NCBI RefSeq assembly: GCF_029360585.1
Contig: NZ_JAQZSJ010000006.1
Coordinates: forward strand, 124,001-188,000
Origin: Cohnella caldifontis
GTDB taxonomy: Bacteria; Bacillota; Bacilli; Paenibacillales; Paenibacillaceae
Reading direction: 5' to 3'
Length of the DNA: 64,000 nucleotides
Made by a program: the position numbers and the translations under genes
Shown here: positions 45,266-53,931 of the stretch, one piece after another
Layout: every line of letters begins with the position of its first letter
Position numbering within the stretch: position 1 is the first letter of the stretch
Notes under the pieces: model-generated
What the model was told of the DNA's origin: nothing
The model's input: the letters and a program-made list of their open reading frames with translations, nothing else
The model's database searches: none

Positions 45266-46114
45266 ATGGCCAACCGACCTTATCGCATGAACCGGATGTT
45301 CAGCAGCAAGGGCAAATGCTTCGATGTCGCCATCGATCACGGGTTCTTCAACGAGTTTTCGTTCCTTCAAGGAATCGAAAACATGCAGCAAGCGGTCGAA
45401 ACGATCGTCGAAGCGGGTCCCGACTGCATCCAATTGAGCGTCGGGCAGGCGCGTTTCCTGCAGTCGATCCCGGGCAAGCAGAAGCCGGGGCTCGTGCTGC
45501 GCGCCGACGCGGCCAACGTCTATGGAACCGAACTGCCTCGTTACCTGTTCAGCGAGACGATCAGCCGGACGATCGAGCAGGCGGTCCGCCTGGACGCCGT
45601 CGCCGTCTGCATCAACCTGCTGCTGCTGCCGAACCAGCCGGAGCTTCACCACCAATGCGTCCGCAACATCGCGGAGCTGAAGCGGGAATCGGAGAAATAC
45701 GGGATGACGCTGATGGTCGAGCCCCTGGTCATGCTGCCGAACGAAGTGAAAGGCGGCTACATGGTGGACGGGGACATCCGGAAAATCATGCCGCTCGTCC
45801 GCCAAGCCGTCGAGCTGGGCGCCGACGTCATCAAAGCGGATCCCACCGACGACGTCTCCGAATACCATCGCGTCATCGAAGTCGCGTCGGGCGTGCCCGT
45901 GCTCGTACGCGGCGGCGGCAGAGCCAGCGACGAAGAGCTGGTGAACCGCACCGTCTTGCTCATGAACCAGGGCGCCGCCGGCATCGTCTACGGCCGCAAC
46001 GTCGTGCAGCACCCGAATCCTTCCGCCATGACCCGCGCCTTGATGGCCATCGTCCACGACGGGGCGCCCGCGGAAACCGCCCTCTCCATCCTGAAGGGAG
46101 CGTCGGCGAGATGA
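45266..46114 (+). CDS. Class I DhnA/LsrF-type aldolase
   Basis: 282 aa TIM-barrel aldolase of the DhnA/DeoC-FbaB group. The N-terminal CFDVAIDHGFF carries the conserved DHG, the Schiff-base Lys is expected in ADVIKADPTDD, and the phosphate-binding end is VLVRGGGR...GIVYGRNVVQHPNP. Such enzymes cleave ketose phosphates or bisphosphates. AAGGAG lies 10 bases before the ATG. It is first in an operon with an oxidoreductase, a PfkB kinase and a DeoR regulator, coupled by ATGA overlaps. A kinase beside an aldolase suggests cleavage of a doubly phosphorylated ketose; that substrate is inferred. Confidence 0.87.
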   Translation: MANRPYRMNRMFSSKGKCFDVAIDHGFFNEFSFLQGIENMQQAVETIVEAGPDCIQLSVGQARFLQSIPGKQKPGLVLRADAANVYGTELPRYLFSETISRTIEQAVRLDAVAVCINLLLLPNQPELHHQCVRNIAELKRESEKYGMTLMVEPLVMLPNEVKGGYMVDGDIRKIMPLVRQAVELGADVIKADPTDDVSEYHRVIEVASGVPVLVRGGGRASDEELVNRTVLLMNQGAAGIVYGRNVVQHPNPSAMTRALMAIVHDGAPAETALSILKGASAR

Positions 46115-47259
46115 GCGGACGAATCATCCGTTTCGGCGTCATCGGCTGCGGCCTGATGGGCAGGGAATTCGCGAGCGCGGCCGCGCGTTGGTGCCACCTG
46201 ACCGGCGTCGATTTCGAGCCGCGGATCACGGCGGTATGCGACGCCAATCCGGAGGCTGCCCGCTGGTTCGTCGACCGCTTGCCGACCGTGGAGCACGCCT
46301 ATACCGACTATAAGGAGCTGCTGGCCGACGATAACGTGGACGCCGTGTACTGCGCGGTTCCCCATCATCTCCACGAAGGCCTGTACGTCGATATCATCCG
46401 CGCCGGCAAGCATCTGCTCGGCGAAAAGCCGTTCGGCATCGACCGCAAGGCGAACGTTGCCATCCAGGACGCCATCCGGGCGAATCCCGGCGTGCTGGTC
46501 CGCAGCTCGTCGGAATTCCCCTTCTTTCCGGGAGCCCAGCAGATCGTGCGGTGGGTGAACGAGGAACGTTTCGGGCGCATCATCGAAGTGAACGCCGGGT
46601 TCTGGCATTCCAGCGACCTGGACCCGAACAAGCCGATCAACTGGAAACGCCGTCTCGCTTCCAATGGGGAATACGGGTGCATGGGCGACCTGGGCCTGCA
46701 CGTGCTCCATCTGCCGCTGCGCTTCGGCTGGAAGCCGCTCAACGTGCGGGCGCTGCTGTCCAAGATCGTGCCCGAAAGGCCGGACGGCAAGGGCGGCATG
46801 GCCGCCTGCGAAACTTGGGACAACGCCAGCCTGGCTTGCGAGGCGGCCGCGGGATCGCAGCGGTTTCCGATGCACCTGTCGATGAAACGGATTGCCCCCG
46901 GGCACGCCAACACGTGGTTCATCCGCATCGAAGGCACGAAGTTCTCCGCGGAATTCTCGACGAAAAACCCGAAGCAGGTGCTTTACATGCCTTACGAGCC
47001 CGGCGGGGAACAAGCCTGGCGCGCCGTGGACGTCCCCTGCCGTTCCGCTTACGAGACGATCACGGGCGGCATTTTCGAATTCGGATTCTCCGATTCCATC
47101 CTGCAAATGTGGGCCGCCTTCTGCGACGAGATCGCGGGCAACGAGCCCGCGTTCCGCTGCGCGACGCCGGACGAAGCCGAAGGCAGCCACCGGCTGTTCA
47201 CCGCCGCGCTGGAGTCGCAGCGGACGGGCGGAACGGCCGCGGTGGAATGGGAGGAATGA
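46111..47259 (+). CDS. Gfo/Idh/MocA-family oxidoreductase
   Basis: 382 aa. The N-terminal Rossmann domain starts FGVIGCGLMGREFA, the family EKPFG motif is in LLGEKPFGID, and the C-terminal domain includes GCMGDLGLHVLHLPL, with the family's conserved Asp and His. It oxidises or epimerises a sugar or cyclitol with NAD(P). Its ATG overlaps the aldolase stop (ATGA) and its own stop runs into the kinase start, so it is a core member of this pathway. The substrate is unknown. Confidence 0.9.
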   Translation: MSGRIIRFGVIGCGLMGREFASAAARWCHLTGVDFEPRITAVCDANPEAARWFVDRLPTVEHAYTDYKELLADDNVDAVYCAVPHHLHEGLYVDIIRAGKHLLGEKPFGIDRKANVAIQDAIRANPGVLVRSSSEFPFFPGAQQIVRWVNEERFGRIIEVNAGFWHSSDLDPNKPINWKRRLASNGEYGCMGDLGLHVLHLPLRFGWKPLNVRALLSKIVPERPDGKGGMAACETWDNASLACEAAAGSQRFPMHLSMKRIAPGHANTWFIRIEGTKFSAEFSTKNPKQVLYMPYEPGGEQAWRAVDVPCRSAYETITGGIFEFGFSDSILQMWAAFCDEIAGNEPAFRCATPDEAEGSHRLFTAALESQRTGGTAAVEWEE

Positions 47260-47261
47260 CG

Positions 47262-48485
47262 ATGGTTCACCTCGCGGCGGAAGCCGTCGTCGCCGGGCAT
47301 ATATGTCTCGACGTGATTCCGGCCATCGAAGAGAAAAAGCAAGGTTTGGGCGCCTTTCTCACCCCGGGCAAGCTCATTTCGGTCGGCCCCGCGCGGACGT
47401 CGACCGGCGGAGCGGTCCCCAACACCGGCCTGGCGCTTCGCCGCCTGGGACTGCGGACGAGGCTGGTCGGCAAAATCGGGCGGGATCTGTTCGGCGACGA
47501 GATCCTGCACGCGCTGCGCGGATACGGCAGCGAAACGATCGCGGACATGGTCGTTTCGCCGGAGGAGCACACCTCCTACACCCTGGTGATCAATCCGCCG
47601 AACGTAGACCGGATCTTTTTGCATTGCACGGGCGCCAATGATACATTTACAGCAGACGATATCCGCCCGGAGGCGCTCAGCGGCGCCCGCCTGTTCCATT
47701 TCGGCTATCCCCCGCTCATGAAGCGGATGTACGAAGAGGAGGGGGCCGAGCTGGCCCGCCTCCTCTCCGGAGTCAAGCGGCAGGGTCTGACGGTGACGCT
47801 GGACATGGCCCGTCCCGATCCCGAAACCCCGGCCGGCCGGGCCGACTGGCGCCGGATTCTGGCCGCGGCGCTGCCCAGCGTCGACCTTTTCTTTCCGAGC
47901 TTCGAAGAAATCCTCTACATGCTTCGTCCGGAAACCTACCGACAATGGGCCCGAACGCTAGGCTCCGAGGATTTGCTGCCGCTTGCGGACGGCTCCCTGC
48001 TCTCCGAACTGGCGGACGAGCTTTTGAACATGGGCGCGGCCGCCGTCGCCATCAAACTCGGCGAACACGGCCTGTACCTGCGCACCACCGCCGACCCGGC
48101 CCGGCTCGCGGCCATGGGCGCGGCCTCTCCCGTTGGCGAGCAGGCCGGCAATTGGCTGGGACGCGAGCTGCTGGCGCCCTGCTTCCAAGTCGAGGCGGCC
48201 GGCACGACCGGCGCCGGCGACGCGACGATCGCCGGATTCCTCGCGGCGATGCTGAGAGGATCGACGGTCGAGGACGCGTTGCTCTGCGCGGTCGGCACGG
48301 GAGCGTGCAGCGTCGAAGAGAAGGATGCCGTCGGCGGCATTCCGTCCTGGGACCGGCTCATGACCCGAATCGGCGCGGGCTGGGCCCAGCGGGCAACGGT
48401 CATGCGCTTGCCCGGCTGGCAATACGATGAACGGAACCGCCTGTGGAGTTCCGTCGGAAAGGCAGGCCCATCCCCTCATGACTGA
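47262..48485 (+). CDS. PfkB-family carbohydrate kinase
   Basis: 407 aa, longer than most PfkB kinases (about 310-340). The N-terminal VVAGHICLDVIP, the GGAVPNTGLALRRLGLRTRLVGKIGRD stretch and the C-terminal signature AGTTGAGDATIAGFLA with the catalytic Asp are present. An extended C-terminal tail after residue 340 is unusual. ATG 47262 has GGGAGGA 8 bases upstream; ATG 47256 overlaps the previous stop. It would phosphorylate a sugar, or a sugar phosphate as LacC and FruK do, before aldol cleavage. Confidence 0.87.
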   Translation: MVHLAAEAVVAGHICLDVIPAIEEKKQGLGAFLTPGKLISVGPARTSTGGAVPNTGLALRRLGLRTRLVGKIGRDLFGDEILHALRGYGSETIADMVVSPEEHTSYTLVINPPNVDRIFLHCTGANDTFTADDIRPEALSGARLFHFGYPPLMKRMYEEEGAELARLLSGVKRQGLTVTLDMARPDPETPAGRADWRRILAAALPSVDLFFPSFEEILYMLRPETYRQWARTLGSEDLLPLADGSLLSELADELLNMGAAAVAIKLGEHGLYLRTTADPARLAAMGAASPVGEQAGNWLGRELLAPCFQVEAAGTTGAGDATIAGFLAAMLRGSTVEDALLCAVGTGACSVEEKDAVGGIPSWDRLMTRIGAGWAQRATVMRLPGWQYDERNRLWSSVGKAGPSPHD

Positions 48486-49236
48486 AGGATTGAACGCAAG
48501 GCAGCAACGGATTCTCGATCGCTTGCAGATCGAACGCGAAGTCAAAATCGCCGAACTGAAGGAAATGTTCGGCGTCACGGAGATGACGCTCCGCCGCGAT
48601 CTGGAAAAGCTGGAGGCGGCGGGCAACATCCGCCGCACGTTCGGCGGCGCCATCTTCGTGGGGCGGGACGTCGCCCTGCAGGAACGGTTCGGCATCATGA
48701 CGGAAGCCAAGCTGCAAATCGGCAAAAAAGCCGCCGGGCTGATCCAGCCCGGCGAATCCGTCTACCTCGACGCGGGGACGACGACGCTGCAAGTCGCCCG
48801 CTATTTGCCCCCGGCCTTTCCCGTCACCGTCGTCACGAACGCCGTCAACATCGCCGCCGAGCTGATGGGCAAGCAAATCCCGACGATCGTGACGGGCGGG
48901 GTTCTGGTCGAACAGACGGCGGCCCTCACGGGGCCGATCACCGAAAAGTCGCTGTCCGGAATGGCGTTCGACCGGGCATTCCTGGGCGCCACCGGAGTCC
49001 ATCGCGCGCACGGCTTCAGCAACTCCAACATGCTGGAGGCCGAAATCAAGAAACTGGCGATCAAGCAATCGAAGGAAACGAATATCGTGATGGACGGCTC
49101 CAAGTTCGGCGCCCAGGTTTTGTTTTCCTTCGCCGGCCTAAGCGACGCGAGCCGGATCGTCACCGACCGGCTGCCGGACGATGAACTGCTGACCGCCTGC
49201 CGGGAGGCCGGCGTCGAGCTGCTGACGGCCCCTTAA
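48478..49236 (+). CDS. DeoR/GlpR-family regulator of the aldolase operon
   Basis: 252 aa. The DeoR helix-turn-helix is IAELKEMFGVTEMTLRRDLEKLEAAGNIRRTFGGA; the sensor has LDAGTTTLQVARYL, VTGGVLV and MDGSKFG. The start overlaps the kinase stop by 8 bases, so it is the last gene of the operon. It converges with the dehydrogenase at 49233, the two stops overlapping by 4 bases. It probably senses a phosphorylated intermediate of this pathway. Confidence 0.9.
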   Translation: MTEGLNARQQRILDRLQIEREVKIAELKEMFGVTEMTLRRDLEKLEAAGNIRRTFGGAIFVGRDVALQERFGIMTEAKLQIGKKAAGLIQPGESVYLDAGTTTLQVARYLPPAFPVTVVTNAVNIAAELMGKQIPTIVTGGVLVEQTAALTGPITEKSLSGMAFDRAFLGATGVHRAHGFSNSNMLEAEIKKLAIKQSKETNIVMDGSKFGAQVLFSFAGLSDASRIVTDRLPDDELLTACREAGVELLTAP

Positions 49237-50231
49237 CCGACCCGGATCTGGACCTTGAACAAGTCCGGGTCTTTCGGCTGGGCCAGGAATTCCGCGGCTT
49301 CCTCCAGCGTGATCGCCTTGGAGATCAGCGGCTTCAGCTGGATTCTTCCTTCTTTCACCCAGTGGTAAGCCGGCAGGAACGTATGGTTGATCGCCATCGA
49401 TCCGATCAACGTCCAATCCCGGTGGTACAGCTTAAACGGATTGATCCGGATTTCCGCCTGCTGCGGCGTCACCCCGAACTGCAAATATTTCCCGGTCGGG
49501 CCCAAAAAGTCGAATTCCTTCTCGATTACCGCCGGAATGCCCGTGACGTCGATGACGACGTCGAATCCGCGGGGGAAGTCCTCTTTCCGAAGCTCCCCGC
49601 TGAGCACTCCCCGAGTCGCCCCCAAACGGAGCGCTAGGTCCAGCTTGCTGCGCGACACGTCCACGACGACCAGCTCCGAAGCGCCGACGCGGGAAATCGC
49701 CTGCACGAGCTGCTGGCCCATCGCTCCCGCGCCGAACAGGATGACCCGGTCGCCGAACTTCAGCTCCAGTCGGTTCATCCCGTGCACGACGCAGGCTACG
49801 GGCTCGATGAACGCCGCTTCCTCGAAGCTCATCGAATCGGGAATTTTGACGACATTTCCTACAGGCACCCGGACAAATTCGGCCATGCTGCCGTCTACGG
49901 TATTGCCCAATGCCCCCCAGTTCAAGCAATGATTGCCCCGGTTCGTCAGGCAATATTCGCATTTCCCGCAGAAGATGGAAGGATCCGCCGTCACGCGGTC
50001 CCCCGGCGCGAATGCCGTGACGCCCTCCCCGACTTGATCGATGACGCCCGAAAACTCGTGCCCCGGAATGATCGGATACGGGGAAATGAATTCACCTTCG
50101 AAAATGTGGAAATCCGTGCCGCAGATGCCGACGTTTTTCACGCGGATCGTCACTTCTCCCGGTCCGGGCTGCGGATAGGGAACTTCCTTGACGACGGCGC
50201 GGTGCGGCGCTTCGATGACTAAAGCTTTCAT
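49233..50231 (-). CDS. Zinc-dependent polyol or polyol-phosphate dehydrogenase (MDR family)
   Basis: 332 aa. Zinc ligands: CGICGTDFH, GHEFSGV, IEPVACVVHGM; structural Cys in CGKCEYCLTNRGNHC; Rossmann GAGAMGQQLVQAI. It is the last gene of the PTS operon, 24 bases after the MtlR-type regulator. A PTS delivers a phosphorylated polyol, so a polyol-phosphate dehydrogenase in the manner of GatD is the natural role here; this is inference from context. Confidence 0.88.
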   Translation of the reverse strand: MKALVIEAPHRAVVKEVPYPQPGPGEVTIRVKNVGICGTDFHIFEGEFISPYPIIPGHEFSGVIDQVGEGVTAFAPGDRVTADPSIFCGKCEYCLTNRGNHCLNWGALGNTVDGSMAEFVRVPVGNVVKIPDSMSFEEAAFIEPVACVVHGMNRLELKFGDRVILFGAGAMGQQLVQAISRVGASELVVVDVSRSKLDLALRLGATRGVLSGELRKEDFPRGFDVVIDVTGIPAVIEKEFDFLGPTGKYLQFGVTPQQAEIRINPFKLYHRDWTLIGSMAINHTFLPAYHWVKEGRIQLKPLISKAITLEEAAEFLAQPKDPDLFKVQIRVG

Positions 50232-50255
50232 TGCACGATCACCCTCTCTTGGAGT

Positions 50256-52361
50256 TCAGGTTCTCAGGGATTGTCCCGCCAAGCGGATGTACCCTTTTTT
50301 CAAAATCAACTGCAGATGCTCCTCGATTTCCCGGCCGCTTCCTTCCGTGAGAATCCGGGTCGTCGACTCTTCGACGAGCGCCATGCTGATTTCGCTGACC
50401 AATTCGAAATTTTCCTTGGGCGCGCCGGTCGGACCGAGCAGCGTCAGCACCGTGCGGACGGGCGGCCGGCGGTTCCCCGTCTGCCAATGGACTTCCTCCT
50501 CTAGACGGAACAAGGATACGGCCATCTCCCCGATGCCTTCGCTGCGGCAGTGCAGCATCGCGATCCGCTCCTCTTCCAGCAGCAACGGCCCCAGTTCTTC
50601 CCGTTTCAGCAAATCTGCTTGAAGCAAACCCACGTCCCGAACGTCGAATTTATCCGCGACGAACGCCATGATCCGCTCGATCAGGTCCATCTTGCCGTCC
50701 GCGCGGAAGCCGATGGCGACCTCGATGTTGCGGAGCAGCCCGGCCAGCGCTTTGCCGTATTGGCCGACTTTGTCCACGGTCTGCTCGATCGTCAGGCGGT
50801 CCTCCTTCGGCGCCCGGTCGGCCTTCTTGAGCTGCGAGAGCTTCTCGTTCAGGCCGGCGGCTTCCTCGTCGGTCAGGAACGGGCTGACCACGGCCGCGTC
50901 GACCGAATCGAGATGGACGGGCAAAGTAGAAACCACCAAATCCACGGGCGGGTGTTCCCGGAGCCAATCTTCCAGGTGGAACAGCGAAACCGTATCGACC
51001 ACCTGCAGGCGCGGAAGCTTGATCTTGATTTGCGCCTGCAGCAGCCGCGAGGTCCCGATGCCGCTGGAGCAGACGAGCAGGACGCGGTACCTCTCCTCGC
51101 CGGACTCCTTCTTGTTGAGCATCGCCGTGCCGAAGTGCATGGCCAAATAGCCGATTTCTTCCTCCGGTATCGGTTTGCCCAGCTGCTGCTCCAGATAACG
51201 GGAAGCCCTGCGGGTCGCTTCGAAAATGTCGGGGTAGTCGTCCTTGACTTGCTGAAGCAGCGGATTGCGCACCGCCATGCCGAGCTCGATCCGCTTCACG
51301 GCGGAGGACAAGTGGGTGGTCAAATTGGCGGCCAGCATGTCGTCGCTGCTGAGCTCGAGCTTCAGTTCCTGCTCCATGATCGAGATCATCCGGCTCGCGT
51401 ATTGCTGAATCAGGGTATAGTCGAAATCTTCGCCCATCACGTGATTGGAGCGCGCCCCCAGGATATGCATCGTGATATACCCGACTTCGCTTTCGGGGAT
51501 GTCCAGTCCCAGCTTCGCGCTGAGGACGGCCGCCAGCTCGCGGGCCGCGCCGAACTCCTTCGTGCGCTTCAGCCGCTCGAGAATGTCCCCCTCGATCGTG
51601 ATTTCTTCCCGGTTTTTCAACCGCTGCGAGGCAAGCGCCAAGTGGACCACGAACCCGACGTAGGCATTGTCGGCCATCTTGAAGCCCCGGTTCTGCTCCA
51701 TTTCCTGAATGACCTGCTCGATTTTGAACAGCCACTGCGGGTCGATGAAATTGAGCAGGCGATGACGGATGGAAGCCCTCAGCTTATCCCGGCCCCGGTT
51801 CGCGTGTTCGTACAGGAATTCCATCAGCTGCTCTTGGGTGACGTTCTCGTACAGCAAATCCGCCAAGGCGGCCCGGATGCTTTTCTCGGTTCCGTCGATG
51901 TACACGCCGATGCCGGGTTTGCGTTGCAGCCGGATGCCGTATTTTTCGAACCAGGTCTCGGTTTTCTGCAAGTCGCTCGCGACGGTTGACTCCGAGACGT
52001 TCAGTTCCTTGCCGAAAACGTACAGCTTCCGGGGTTCCTTGCTGGACAGAAGCATCTGCTTGATGATGGACTGCCGCTCTTCCGCCGAATAGAGCTGCTG
52101 CATGGAGCGGTCGTGCGCCAATTGATCGGAGAGCGCCTTCAGCGAGGCCGCGTCCCCCTGGAGCTTCATCCCCAGGCCGAGCTTCTTGTCGAAGCGGATC
52201 CCGAATCGCGCCAGGTAAGGATCGAGTTCGGACAATTCGCGCTGAAGGGTGCGCAGGCTGACGCCCAATTGATCCGCGAGCGGATTCAATTGCGCGTAAC
52301 CGCCGGATTCCAGATAGTAGAGCAGGATTTGCTGCTGCCGCGTATTCAGCTTGATCTTCAT
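50256..52361 (-). CDS. MtlR/BglG-type PTS-regulated transcription factor
   Basis: About 701 aa. Order: an N-terminal HTH_11 (LADQLGVSLRTLQRELSEL), a second HTH/Mga-like segment (VFGKELNVSESTVASDLQK), PRD1 (His in VGFVVHLALASQ and in GYITMHILGARS), PRD2 (His in ANLTTHLSSAVKRI and IGYLAMHFGTAM), an EIIB-like domain (VLLVCSSGIGTS with its Cys) and a C-terminal EIIA-like domain (MLHCRSEG). The DNA-binding helices make it an activator of MtlR type rather than an RNA antiterminator. All regulatory His and Cys residues seem intact. ATG 52361 has GGAG 6 bases upstream; ATG 52373 is the alternative. Confidence 0.9.
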   Translation of the reverse strand: MKIKLNTRQQQILLYYLESGGYAQLNPLADQLGVSLRTLQRELSELDPYLARFGIRFDKKLGLGMKLQGDAASLKALSDQLAHDRSMQQLYSAEERQSIIKQMLLSSKEPRKLYVFGKELNVSESTVASDLQKTETWFEKYGIRLQRKPGIGVYIDGTEKSIRAALADLLYENVTQEQLMEFLYEHANRGRDKLRASIRHRLLNFIDPQWLFKIEQVIQEMEQNRGFKMADNAYVGFVVHLALASQRLKNREEITIEGDILERLKRTKEFGAARELAAVLSAKLGLDIPESEVGYITMHILGARSNHVMGEDFDYTLIQQYASRMISIMEQELKLELSSDDMLAANLTTHLSSAVKRIELGMAVRNPLLQQVKDDYPDIFEATRRASRYLEQQLGKPIPEEEIGYLAMHFGTAMLNKKESGEERYRVLLVCSSGIGTSRLLQAQIKIKLPRLQVVDTVSLFHLEDWLREHPPVDLVVSTLPVHLDSVDAAVVSPFLTDEEAAGLNEKLSQLKKADRAPKEDRLTIEQTVDKVGQYGKALAGLLRNIEVAIGFRADGKMDLIERIMAFVADKFDVRDVGLLQADLLKREELGPLLLEEERIAMLHCRSEGIGEMAVSLFRLEEEVHWQTGNRRPPVRTVLTLLGPTGAPKENFELVSEISMALVEESTTRILTEGSGREIEEHLQLILKKGYIRLAGQSLRT

Positions 52362-52421
52362 CTTGTTCTCCATCCCCGATCCATCCCCGAAGCGGCCAGC
52401 GGAACGAAGTCCGCTTGGCGG

Positions 52422-52985
52422 TTATTCCAAGTTGGTGTGCCTGCCGGCCATGTCGGACTCGGACTGCTTCAGCTCCTCGCCGAGCAGCAGGACCACCCAG
52501 TCGAACAATAGCAGTTGGGTTTGCTCGAACAGCGAGCCCATCGGTTGAACCGACCGGACGTCTTCCGCGCCTTCCCTCATCGTTTGTGCCGGGATATGCA
52601 GGATCAAATCCGCCCGCCTGGGCAGCTCCGCGTCCGGAAACGCCGTCAGGAACGCCACTCGCGCGCCCGACGGCCGCACGACGTTCATGAGCGCCTCGAC
52701 CGTCGCCAAATACCCCGTTCCGGAGCTGGTAATCCATAAGTCTCCCGCCCCGATCGCGGGGGTCGTCACGTCGCCCACGATATGCACCTGCACGCCCAGA
52801 TGCATCAGCCTCATCCCGAACGCCTGCAGCATGAGCCGTTCGCGTCCGAGCCCGTATATGAACACCCGTTTCGCGCTTGCGATTTCGCGCGCCAGGCCGC
52901 GGACGGCCTCGGGCGAAACGGCTTTGAAGCTGCGTTCCAGCTCCCGGATCATGGAATCGCGCGTACGCTCATCGATAACTTCCAT
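52422..52985 (-). CDS. SIS-domain sugar isomerase (6-phospho-3-hexuloisomerase-like)
   Basis: 187 aa, the size of HxlB/PHI proteins. The single SIS domain shows RVFIYGLGRERLMLQAFGMRLMHLG, the SSG phosphate loop (WITSSGTGYL) and the C-terminal GSLFEQTQLLLFDWVVLLL. PHI interconverts 3-hexulose 6-phosphate and fructose 6-phosphate; other members isomerise different ketose phosphates. There is no HPS (hxlA) gene beside it, so formaldehyde fixation is unlikely. It overlaps the upstream TIM-barrel gene by 17 bases, so both probably act on the sugar phosphate delivered by the PTS. Confidence 0.85.
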   Translation of the reverse strand: MEVIDERTRDSMIRELERSFKAVSPEAVRGLAREIASAKRVFIYGLGRERLMLQAFGMRLMHLGVQVHIVGDVTTPAIGAGDLWITSSGTGYLATVEALMNVVRPSGARVAFLTAFPDAELPRRADLILHIPAQTMREGAEDVRSVQPMGSLFEQTQLLLFDWVVLLLGEELKQSESDMAGRHTNLE

Positions 52986-53931
52986 GGGTCTGTTCCCCTC
53001 CTTCGAGTCCGGCGCCCCGTTTCAGCGATTCCCGCCAATAGTCCGCCGTGCGCTTCATATCCCCGAGCACCTTGGCGTCCGATTCTTCGAACGGGTGCCC
53101 GACTTCGATCAGCAGCAGCGCGCCGTCCGTTCCCGATCGGCGGATCGCTTCCAGCACGCGGACGCCGTCGATGATGCCCTTGTCGTTGAATTCGGGCGTA
53201 AACGGCCAATGCCGGTCATAGCGGCCGTCGGTTTGCTGCAGGTGGATGATCGGAGCGTATGGAGCGAGCTTCTCCAGCCATCGGTACGGATCCCGGTCTT
53301 CGCCCTCCGCGTCGGGAGCGATCGCATGGCCGACGTCCAGGCACAGGGCGAACGCGGCCCCTTGCGGATCCCGCAAGGCGTTCATCCGCTCGAGATGCCG
53401 TAACGTATCCTCGATGCCGACGGGCCCTTCCCGCCGGATCGGGGTCTGTTCCCAATAAAACGTGTCGATGCCGTAACGCGGGGCTTGGCTGAGCAGGTAC
53501 GCCATGCACTCCTCCGCCGAACGCTCGATCGCCTCCCTCCGTTCGACCGCTTGGTAGGAGGCGATGTCCATGCCTCCGTAAGGCCCGCCGGTTCCGCTCG
53601 CGCCGAGGGCTTCCGTCAGGGCGAACGCCTTCTCGAACCAGTCGACCCCGTCCCTTCGTCCTTCCCATAGCGGATGCATCAGCAAATTGTGGGAATAAAT
53701 CGACAGCCCCGTGAACGTGGAATGCAGAACGACGCCGAACTTCGCGCAAGCGTTGCGGACCCTGTACGCGTAAGCGGCCGAATTGTCGGGGCGGCTTCTC
53801 GGATCGAACTGGTCAAGCGAGAATTGGACCGTGTCCAAGCCCAACTCCTCTTTCACGATCCGGACCCAATCCCCGGGGTCGGCCCATCGCTTGATCGCGA
53901 AACCGGTGGAAACGCCCAATTTCAATTGCAC
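52969..53931 (-). CDS. Sugar-phosphate isomerase/epimerase (xylose-isomerase-like TIM barrel)
   Basis: 320 aa, GTG start (VQLKLGVSTGFA) after AAGGGGGG; it overlaps the PTS gene end by 10 bases. The AP_endonuc_2 barrel is seen from the metal-site patches: LHSTFTG, YWEQTP, CLDVGHAIAP, IHLQQTDGRYDRHWPF, LLLIEVGHPFEESD. These supply the Glu, Asp, His and Glu that bind a divalent metal. Members epimerise or isomerise sugars and sugar acids. The gene order (PTS, barrel, SIS, regulator, dehydrogenase) points to an intermediate between PTS product and aldolase substrate. Confidence 0.85.
   Translation of the reverse strand: MQLKLGVSTGFAIKRWADPGDWVRIVKEELGLDTVQFSLDQFDPRSRPDNSAAYAYRVRNACAKFGVVLHSTFTGLSIYSHNLLMHPLWEGRRDGVDWFEKAFALTEALGASGTGGPYGGMDIASYQAVERREAIERSAEECMAYLLSQAPRYGIDTFYWEQTPIRREGPVGIEDTLRHLERMNALRDPQGAAFALCLDVGHAIAPDAEGEDRDPYRWLEKLAPYAPIIHLQQTDGRYDRHWPFTPEFNDKGIIDGVRVLEAIRRSGTDGALLLIEVGHPFEESDAKVLGDMKRTADYWRESLKRGAGLEGGEQTHGSYR

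Noticed and set aside
52422-52985. Ribulose monophosphate (formaldehyde) pathway
   Set aside because: The SIS protein resembles HxlB, but no 3-hexulose-6-phosphate synthase gene is present and the neighbours are polyol genes.
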